From Agrobacterium fabrum (GTDB lineage Bacteria; Pseudomonadota; Alphaproteobacteria; Rhizobiales; Rhizobiaceae): a DNA stretch of 7,272 nucleotides. This document shows positions 1 through 4,800 of the stretch, piece by piece (position 1 is the first letter of the stretch; each line of letters opens with the position of its first letter). A program made the translations under genes and the position numbers. The stretch spans positions 1-7,272 of the forward strand of contig QFOL01000198.1 of assembly GCA_003241215.1 (NCBI GenBank), written 5' to 3'. The notes under the pieces are model-generated. The model ran no database searches and had not been told where the DNA came from. It was given only the letters and a program-made list of their open reading frames with translations.

Positions 1-123
1 AACCAGACGTTCCGCCCGCTCACCGTCTTCGCCCTCGTCGGCGTCATCTATTTCCTGATCTGCTGGCCGCTTTCCCTGTGGGGCGCCAGCGTTGAAAAGC
101 GGCTGCAGACCGCAACCCGCTAA
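1..123 (+). CDS. ABC transporter permease, C-terminal end (partial)
   Basis: The frame is open from the first base to TAA at 121-123 and encodes the last 40 residues of a protein that begins outside the window. A hydrophobic stretch (about residues 8-28 of the fragment, LTVFALVGVIYFLICWPLSL) is followed by a short basic/acidic tail containing VEKRL. This is the usual ending of inner-membrane permeases of the polar amino acid ABC family (HisM/GlnP type): a last transmembrane helix, then a cytoplasmic tail with an ExRL-like motif. It lies 41 bp upstream of the first binding-protein gene on the same strand and very probably belongs to the same transporter operon. Family assignment depends on the short tail plus the neighbours; substrate cannot be told from this piece. 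Confidence 0.8.
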   Translation, partial: NQTFRPLTVFALVGVIYFLICWPLSLWGASVEKRLQTATR

Positions 124-164
124 GTCCATGAATATCTCATCAGCTTTGTAAGGAGGAGCAAAAG

Positions 165-1004
165 ATGAAAACCACCAGCATGAAATTCTCTCGTCGCGCC
201 CTGCTCGCGCTTGCCGCGGCAACGGTTGCCCTGCCCTTCGTCGCACCGGTCGATGCTTTCGCCGGCACGGTGGAAGAGGCCAAGGCCAAGGGCAAGGTCG
301 TCATCGGCATTCAGGGCGACAACTCGCCTTGGGGCTTCGTCAATTCCAGCGGTGTGCAGGATGGCCTCGATGCCGATATCGGCAAGGCCTTTGCCGATTA
401 TCTCGGCGTCAAGGTTGAGTTCGTACCGCTCGCCGTGGCCAACCGCATTCCAGCGCTTCTGACCGGCAAGGTCGACCTCTTGTTCGCAACCATGGGCATG
501 ACGGCCGAACGCGCCAAGACCATTCAATATTCCAAGCCCTATGCCGGCAACGTGCTTTCCGTCTATGGCCCCAAGGACAAGAAGATTGGCGGTTATGACG
601 ATTTGACCGGCATCGCCGTCGGCGTTCCGAAGTCCAGTGCCATGGATACGGCAATCACCGCCGGCGCCGGTTCTAAGGCCAATATCCTGCGCTTCGACGA
701 TGACGCCGCCAATATTCAGGCGCTGATTTCCGGCCAGGTCGAGGTTGTCGGCGGCAACCAGTTCTACGGCGACCGCCTGAACAAGGCTGCCGAAGGCAAA
801 TATGAGCCGAAATTCGACCTGACGACGCTCTACAACGGCGCTGGCACCCGCCCCGGCGAAAAGGACTGGAACGAAACCGTCAACGCCTTCCTCGACAAGA
901 TCAAGTCCGACGGCCAGCTCGCCAAGATCTACGACAAGTGGATGAAGCGCGAAGTCCCGGCCTTCCCGGACAGCCTGCCCGACATCCCGTTCACCGTGAA
1001 GTAA
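165..1004 (+). CDS. ABC transporter periplasmic substrate-binding protein (family 3), copy 1
   Basis: A 279-residue extracytoplasmic solute-binding protein of the polar-amino-acid (SBP_bac_3) family, delivering ligand to the membrane permease in the periplasm. The start at 165 is supported by AGGAGGA at 151-157. The N-terminus is a signal peptide: KFSRRALL (7-14), a hydrophobic core to about residue 27, and an AFA cleavage site at 31-33. The SRR pair resembles a Tat motif, although Sec export is also possible. Family hallmarks are GKVVIGIQGDN near 43-53, GxxDGLDAD near 67-71, the GKVD...MGMTAER block at 101-116 and QYSKPY at 121-126. R116 aligns with the carboxylate-binding arginine of HisJ/GlnBP. 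N198 sits where those proteins have the aspartate that binds the ligand's amino group, so an amino acid may not be the ligand. It is followed after 35 bp by a close paralogue. Neighbouring genes suggest quinate, shikimate or a related acid as ligand; that is inference. Confidence 0.9.
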   Translation: MKTTSMKFSRRALLALAAATVALPFVAPVDAFAGTVEEAKAKGKVVIGIQGDNSPWGFVNSSGVQDGLDADIGKAFADYLGVKVEFVPLAVANRIPALLTGKVDLLFATMGMTAERAKTIQYSKPYAGNVLSVYGPKDKKIGGYDDLTGIAVGVPKSSAMDTAITAGAGSKANILRFDDDAANIQALISGQVEVVGGNQFYGDRLNKAAEGKYEPKFDLTTLYNGAGTRPGEKDWNETVNAFLDKIKSDGQLAKIYDKWMKREVPAFPDSLPDIPFTVK

Positions 1005-1005
1005 C

Positions 1006-1018
1006 GACGGGTTCCGTC
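1006..1018 (+). other. Small hairpin after first binding-protein gene
   Basis: GACGG, loop GTT, CCGTC lies two bases after the stop of the first binding-protein gene and just before the ribosome site of the second. Such short hairpins after binding-protein genes can protect the upstream mRNA or tune relative expression. A 5-bp stem with no T-run is too weak to call a terminator, and it could be chance. Confidence 0.25.
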
Positions 1019-1025
1019 TGGATCT

Positions 1026-1035
1026 GGGAGGAGGA
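1026..1035 (+). promoter_or_regulatory. Ribosome binding site deciding the start of binding-protein copy 2
   Basis: GGGAGGAGGA lies 4 bases before ATG at 1040. The reading frame is open further upstream, to an ATG at 938 inside the preceding gene. The strong site here and the signal peptide that begins at 1040 fix 1040 as the start. Confidence 0.8.
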
Positions 1036-1039
1036 AACT

Positions 1040-1879
1040 ATGAGAATCTTGAAAACCCTGACGGGTTGGCGAGCAACCCTTGCGGCGGGACTGGCGGCAG
1101 CTTTGCTGCCGGTTCTGGCGCCGGTGGCGGCAGATGCGAGAACGCTTGACGAGGCAAAAGCCAGCGGCAAGGTCGTGATCGGTATCCAGGGCGATAATGC
1201 GCCCTGGGGTTTCATCAATTCCACCGGCGTTCAGGAGGGTTACGACGCCGATCTCGCAAGGGGATTTGCGGATTATCTGGGGCTGAAGGTGGAATTCGTG
1301 CCGCTTGCCGTCGCCAACCGCATCCCTTCGCTTCGCACCGGCAAGGTCGATGCGCTGTTCGCATCGATGGGAATGACGCCGGAGCGGGCGAAGAACGTGC
1401 AATATGCGCAGCCCTACGCGCATAATGTCATGTCGGTCTATGCCACCAAGGACAGGAAGATCGGCGGTTTCGACGATCTGACCGGAATGACCGTCGGCGC
1501 GCCGAAATCCAGCCCGATGGATACGGCCTTGACCGCAGGGGCTGGTACCAAGGCGAATATCCTTCGCTTCGATGACGACGCCGCCACCATTCAGGCGATC
1601 CTGTCGGGCCAGATCGAGGCGATCGGCGGTAACCAGTTCTACGGCGACCGTCTCGCGGCTGCCGGCGGCAAGGATTACGAGGTGAAGTTCGACCTCGTGA
1701 CCCTCTACAACAGCGCCGCCACACGCCCCGGCGAAAAGGACTGGAACGAAGCGCTGAACGCCTATCTGGACAAGATCAAGGCCAATGGCGACCTCGAAAA
1801 AGTCTACGCCAAATGGATGAAGCGCCCGGTACCGCAGTTCCCGGCTTCGCTTCCCGACATTCCCTACACCGTCAACTAA
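1040..1879 (+). CDS. ABC transporter periplasmic substrate-binding protein (family 3), copy 2
   Basis: A second 279-residue binding protein, clearly a tandem duplicate of the gene just upstream. By hand count of the mature parts (residues 34-279), 65 of 246 positions differ (about 74% identity) and there are no gaps. The signal peptides are almost unrelated. This one has a short basic start (MRILK), a hydrophobic stretch to about residue 28 and an ADA cleavage site at 31-33, with no twin arginine, so Sec export is expected. R116 (carboxylate site) and N198 (the usual amino-binding aspartate replaced) are both kept, so the unusual pocket predates or survived the duplication. Differences fall at positions such as L68/Y68, S123-K124/A123-Q124 and G128/H128, some of which could change ligand preference. 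The two proteins may serve one permease with different ligands or affinities, which is known for other family 3 systems. Ligand assignment to hydroaromatic acids is inferred from the neighbours. Confidence 0.9.
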   Translation: MRILKTLTGWRATLAAGLAAALLPVLAPVAADARTLDEAKASGKVVIGIQGDNAPWGFINSTGVQEGYDADLARGFADYLGLKVEFVPLAVANRIPSLRTGKVDALFASMGMTPERAKNVQYAQPYAHNVMSVYATKDRKIGGFDDLTGMTVGAPKSSPMDTALTAGAGTKANILRFDDDAATIQAILSGQIEAIGGNQFYGDRLAAAGGKDYEVKFDLVTLYNSAATRPGEKDWNEALNAYLDKIKANGDLEKVYAKWMKRPVPQFPASLPDIPYTVN

Positions 1880-1897
1880 CACTGCTGCCAAAGCATG

Positions 1898-1903
1898 AAG
1901 GAA
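1898..1903 (+). promoter_or_regulatory. Ribosome binding site deciding the ATPase start
   Basis: AAGGAA is placed 6 bases before ATG at 1910. An earlier in-frame ATG at 1895 would contain this site inside the coding region and has no Shine-Dalgarno sequence of its own. The 1910 start is therefore preferred, which shortens the protein by five residues. Confidence 0.6.
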
Positions 1904-1909
1904 AGTTCC

Positions 1910-2668
1910 ATGCCGCAATCCGCCGCTCAGGCTCCGCTGATCGCCCTTGAAGGGGTGGGAAAGTGGTATGGAGCCTTCCACGCGCTTAAAAACGTCAACA
2001 TGACGGTTCGCAAGGGCGAAAAAATCGTTCTTTGCGGGCCGTCCGGTTCGGGCAAATCCACGCTCATCCGCTGTATCAACCATCTGGAGGAGATCCAGGA
2101 GGGCAAGATCACGGTCGAGGGAACGACGCTGTCGGATTCCAGCCGCGCCATCGATGCGGTTCGCCGCGAAGTGGGCATGGTGTTCCAGAGCTTCAATCTC
2201 TTCCCGCACAAGACCATCATGGAAAACTGCACGCTCGCGCCCATGCGGGTGAAGGGCCTGTCGAAAGCCGATGCGGAGGCGACGGCGCGCAAATATCTGG
2301 AGCGCGTGCGCATTCTCAACCAGGCAGACAAGTACCCGGCCCAGCTTTCCGGCGGCCAGCAACAACGTGCTGCCATCGCCCGGGCGCTGTGCATGGAGCC
2401 GAAGGCCATGCTGTTCGATGAGCCGACCTCGGCGCTCGACCCGGAAATGGTGAAGGAAGTGCTCGACACCATGATCGGCCTTGCCCGCGACGGCATGACG
2501 ATGATCTGCGTGACCCATGAAATGGGCTTTGCACGGCAGGTGGCCGACCGGGTGATCTTCATGTCGGAAGGCGAGATCATCGAGGAAGGCCCGCCGGAGG
2601 AATTCTTCCGCGATCCCAAGCACCAGCGCACGCGCACGTTCCTCGGCGAAATTCTCGCCCATCACTGA
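1910..2668 (+). CDS. ABC transporter ATP-binding protein, polar amino acid type
   Basis: A 252-residue cytoplasmic ATPase that powers the adjacent importer. All nucleotide-binding motifs are intact, numbered from the 1910 start: Walker [10 protein letters not shown] (43-51), Q-loop [10 protein letters not shown] (91-100), signature LSGGQQQR (146-153), Walker [13 protein letters not shown] (167-178), and the switch histidine in CVTHE (His203). The NLFPH motif, the LSGGQQQR signature and the total length match GlnQ/HisP/ArtP ATPases of the polar amino acid uptake family. The gene starts 30 bp after the second binding-protein gene and is clearly in the same operon. A 7-bp GC hairpin follows its stop. 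An alternative start is 1895 (257 aa). The family is certain; the transported compound is not shown by this protein. Confidence 0.95.
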   Translation: MPQSAAQAPLIALEGVGKWYGAFHALKNVNMTVRKGEKIVLCGPSGSGKSTLIRCINHLEEIQEGKITVEGTTLSDSSRAIDAVRREVGMVFQSFNLFPHKTIMENCTLAPMRVKGLSKADAEATARKYLERVRILNQADKYPAQLSGGQQQRAAIARALCMEPKAMLFDEPTSALDPEMVKEVLDTMIGLARDGMTMICVTHEMGFARQVADRVIFMSEGEIIEEGPPEEFFRDPKHQRTRTFLGEILAHH

Positions 2669-2688
2669 GGTTCGCGCGCTCTTAAGAA

Positions 2689-2708
2689 AGGCGGGGATAA
2701 TCCCGCCT
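2689..2708 (+). terminator. GC-rich hairpin between transporter and dehydrogenase genes
   Basis: AGGCGGG, loop GATAAT, CCCGCCT forms a perfect 7-bp stem 20 bp after the ATPase stop. It is followed by CTCTTCC, not a true T-run. It could be a weak or leaky intrinsic terminator, or an mRNA-stabilising hairpin separating transporter from enzyme expression. No convincing promoter is visible between it and the dehydrogenase start, so read-through is likely. Confidence 0.45.
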
Positions 2709-2740
2709 CTTCCACACCGTCCGATGAGCGACACGTGATC

Positions 2741-3610
2741 ATGACAGAGAAAACATCCTTCAAGGTCGGCCTGATTGGCGCCGATATACAGCTTTCCAAA
2801 TCGCCCGCGCTGCACATGCGCGAAGGGGCGGCTCACGGCCTCGACTATTCCTACGAGCTGGTGGATGTCACCGCCCGCAAGCTGCCGCCGAGCGCCCTTC
2901 CCGACCTGCTGGACGAGCTGGAAGCGCGCGGTTTTTCCGGCACCAACATCACCCATCCCTTCAAGCAGGCCGTTATTCCGCATCTGCACGAACTGTCGGA
3001 CGATGCCCGCATGCTGGGCGCTGTCAATACGGTCGTCTTCCGGGACGGACGCCGCATCGGCCATAACACCGACTGGTACGGCTTTTACGAAAGCTTCGTA
3101 CGCGGCCTGCCGGATGCGCGGCGTGACCGGGCGCTTCTTGTCGGCGCGGGTGGCGCTGGCGTTGCGGTTGCCCATGCCGCATTGAAGCTCGATATCGCCC
3201 GTCTCGATATTTTCGACCGGGATTTCCTAAGGGCCGAGCAACTGGCCCGGGAACTCAATGCCCGCTTCGGCGAGGGCCGCGCGCTTGCCGTCAAAGACCC
3301 CGCCACCTCCCTGCCCTTTGCCGATGGCCTGATCCATGCCACGCCGATGGGCATGCCGGCCCATCCCGGCATGCCGGTTCCGGCCGATCTCATCGAACGG
3401 CGGCACTGGGTAGCCGATATCGTCTATATGCCGCTTGTCACCGAGCTATTGGCGACGGCGGCGAAAAAGGGCTGTCGCACCCTGCCCGGCGGCGGCATGA
3501 CGGTGTTTCAGGCTGTTGGCGCATTCCGCCTCTTCTGCGGCCGCGAGCCGGATGCCGGGCGCATGACGGCGCATTTCACCGAACTTTGCATGGCGGAGGG
3601 CGTCGCATGA
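2741..3610 (+). CDS. Shikimate/quinate dehydrogenase (AroE/YdiB family)
   Basis: A 289-residue enzyme expected to interconvert shikimate and 3-dehydroshikimate, or oxidise quinate to 3-dehydroquinate, in the cytoplasm. The substrate domain shows SKSPALH (19-25), NITHPFK with catalytic Lys75 (69-75), and GHNTDWYGF with the partner Asp111 (107-115). The nucleotide domain has VGAGGAG (134-140). Later family blocks are HATPMGM (199-205), [12 protein letters not shown] (226-237) and the C-terminal [13 protein letters not shown] (250-262). Where biosynthetic NADP-dependent AroE has an NRT motif, this protein has IFDRDFLRA with Asp159. An acidic residue at this place favours NAD, as in catabolic quinate/shikimate dehydrogenases. 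The neighbours, a dehydroquinate dehydratase overlapping its end and a dehydroshikimate dehydratase nearby, fit a catabolic role better than aromatic amino acid synthesis. No strong ribosome site is seen; an in-frame GTG at 2735 is an alternative start. Family is sure; quinate versus shikimate preference is inferred. Confidence 0.9.
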   Translation: MTEKTSFKVGLIGADIQLSKSPALHMREGAAHGLDYSYELVDVTARKLPPSALPDLLDELEARGFSGTNITHPFKQAVIPHLHELSDDARMLGAVNTVVFRDGRRIGHNTDWYGFYESFVRGLPDARRDRALLVGAGGAGVAVAHAALKLDIARLDIFDRDFLRAEQLARELNARFGEGRALAVKDPATSLPFADGLIHATPMGMPAHPGMPVPADLIERRHWVADIVYMPLVTELLATAAKKGCRTLPGGGMTVFQAVGAFRLFCGREPDAGRMTAHFTELCMAEGVA

Positions 3611-4050
3611 GCCTTTTCACTGTTCTGAACGGTCCCAACCTCAACCTGCTCGGCCAGCGCCAGCCGGAAATCTATGGTTATGAAACGCTAGCCGATATCG
3701 AGGCCAATTGCCGTGGGATCGCCGAAACCGCGGGCCACGATCTGTTTTTTGCCCAGAGCAATCGGGAATATGAGCTGATCGACTGGATTCACGAAGCCCG
3801 CGGCAAGTCCGCGGGCATTGTCATCAATCCCGGCGCCTTTACCCACACCTCGGTCGCGATCCTCGATGCGCTCAATGCCTTCGAGGGGCCGGTGATCGAG
3901 GTGCATATTTCCAACATCCACAAACGCGAGGTTTTCCGGCACCACTCCTATATCTCGACCCGCGCCGAAGGCGTGATCGCCGGCCTCGGCATCGATGGTT
4001 ATGAGGTGGCGCTGCGCCACCTCATCAATCGCCTTTCCCGATCCGCGTAA
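3607..4050 (+). CDS. aroQ: Type II 3-dehydroquinate dehydratase
   Basis: A 147-residue enzyme that interconverts 3-dehydroquinate and 3-dehydroshikimate; the length is normal for type II enzymes. Visible motifs are [18 protein letters not shown] (7-24) with the catalytic Arg18 and Tyr23, [10 protein letters not shown] (50-59), [10 protein letters not shown] (73-82), [17 protein letters not shown] (98-114) with His100 of the active site, and [11 protein letters not shown] (127-137). QSN is usually followed by xEG; here the glycine is Tyr55. The start at 3607 overlaps the dehydrogenase stop (ATGA) and is preceded by GGAGGG at 3595-3600, so the two genes are likely translationally coupled. An in-frame ATG at 3586 lies inside the upstream gene and is less likely. 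Rhizobia usually carry a housekeeping aroQ elsewhere, so this copy is probably catabolic (a qsuC/quiB role). The last 26 bp overlap the convergent TetR gene. Confidence 0.93.
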   Translation: MSLFTVLNGPNLNLLGQRQPEIYGYETLADIEANCRGIAETAGHDLFFAQSNREYELIDWIHEARGKSAGIVINPGAFTHTSVAILDALNAFEGPVIEVHISNIHKREVFRHHSYISTRAEGVIAGLGIDGYEVALRHLINRLSRSA

Positions 4051-4717
4051 TATGCTCGGGCATCAATACATAGCGCAGCAACATCTCCGCCACATGCGCA
4101 GACAGCGCTTCCTGGCCGGCCTCGCTAAAAAGCGTGTCGCCAAAATTGAACGAAAACGTCTCCGTGTTCGAGACGTTGTAAAAAGACAAAGCACTGATCT
4201 GCCAATGCAGTTCAAGAGCGTCCAGTCCGGGCCGAAACACGCCGGCATCCTGCCCGCGCTTCAATATTCGGCGCATGATTTCAATGGCCGGTCGGTTGAC
4301 GTTGCGGATCGCTTCGGAAACCCTGATATGCCTGCCGTGGTGAATGTTTTCCGTCATCACCATCCGCACGAAAGCGGGGTTGCGGCGGTGGTGCTCGAAG
4401 GTAAACCGACAGAGCTTCTCAAGTGCGGCGACCGGCTCGAGATCATCCAGCTCAAGACTGCCTTCGCCGCCGCGCACCTGCGCATAGGCCTCCTCCAGCA
4501 CGCGTTTGTAAAGGCCTTCCTTGTCGCCGAAATAATAATAGATCATGCGCTTGGACGTGCGCGTGCGCGCCGCAATCTCATCGATGCGGGCGCCAGACAG
4601 GCCATTCTGCGAAAATTCCTCCATCGCGACGGAAAGAATATCCCGGCGCACCCCTTCCGGATCGCGCTTCGCCTGCCGGGTATCGCGGGTGCCTTTGGAG
4701 GTCGTGCTTTTGCTCAT
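4025..4717 (-). CDS. TetR-family transcriptional regulator
   Basis: A 230-residue DNA-binding regulator. The N-terminal TetR domain spans about residues 20-75: [16 protein letters not shown] forms the first helix, and [19 protein letters not shown] (45-63) covers the helix-turn-helix and the family's YYYF signature, followed by GDKEGLY. The C-terminal ligand/dimer domain contains a block, [20 protein letters not shown] (109-128), common to one large group of proteobacterial TetR proteins. The start at 4717 has a reasonable AGGGA-type site upstream on the minus strand. It is divergent from the dehydroshikimate dehydratase gene and probably controls it, and perhaps the transporter-enzyme operon, in response to a pathway compound. 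This is unusual: characterised quinate/shikimate regulators I know of are mostly LysR or IclR types (QsuR, QuiR, PcaU). Its 3' end overlaps aroQ by 26 bp on the other strand. Confidence 0.92.
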   Translation of the reverse strand: MSKSTTSKGTRDTRQAKRDPEGVRRDILSVAMEEFSQNGLSGARIDEIAARTRTSKRMIYYYFGDKEGLYKRVLEEAYAQVRGGEGSLELDDLEPVAALEKLCRFTFEHHRRNPAFVRMVMTENIHHGRHIRVSEAIRNVNRPAIEIMRRILKRGQDAGVFRPGLDALELHWQISALSFYNVSNTETFSFNFGDTLFSEAGQEALSAHVAEMLLRYVLMPEHITRIGKGD

Positions 4718-4800
4718 GCTTCATTCCCTGGACGGGGCTGGCCTCTGGCTGCGTCCCCTTTATTAACCAATCAGTACATAAGGCTGAAAAGGAAGGCAAT
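4718..4800. promoter_or_regulatory. Divergent promoter region between TetR gene and dehydroshikimate dehydratase
   Basis: The 83-bp gap between the two divergent start codons must hold both promoters. It is AT-rich in the middle against a GC-rich background. For the regulator, a plausible minus-strand promoter is TTTCAG, an 18-base spacer, then TAATAA, which would overlap the palindrome at 4760-4781 and so give autoregulation. For the dehydratase no clean -35/-10 pair stands out. Its ribosome site AAGGAAGG at 4789-4796 fixes the start at 4801. Promoter elements are read by eye and are uncertain. Confidence 0.6.
4760..4781. promoter_or_regulatory. Candidate TetR operator (imperfect palindrome)
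   Basis: The 22-bp site starts TTATTAACCAA and ends TCAGTACATAA. It pairs TTAT with ATAA at the edges, AC with GT inside and A with T at the centre: 7 of 11 symmetric positions match. Size and imperfect symmetry are typical of TetR-family operators, and its place between the divergent genes fits repression of both. No second copy was noticed elsewhere in the window. Confidence 0.45.

Noticed and set aside
120..527. Minus-strand frame opposite the first binding-protein gene that resembles part of the longer minus-strand frame at 929-3175
   Set aside because: The similarity simply mirrors the duplication of the two binding-protein genes on the plus strand.
929..3175. A 748-codon open frame on the minus strand across the second binding-protein, ATPase and dehydrogenase genes
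   Set aside because: It is antisense to three genes with clear domains and motifs. Its composition (Arg/His/Gly-rich) and lack of recognisable motifs or a fitting ribosome site mark it as a by-product of GC-rich codon bias.
4423..4800. Possible 126-residue N-terminal extension of the dehydroshikimate dehydratase
   Set aside because: The extension is antisense to the TetR gene and Arg/Pro/Cys-rich without similarity to the family. The ATG at 4801 has a good ribosome site and gives the usual family length.
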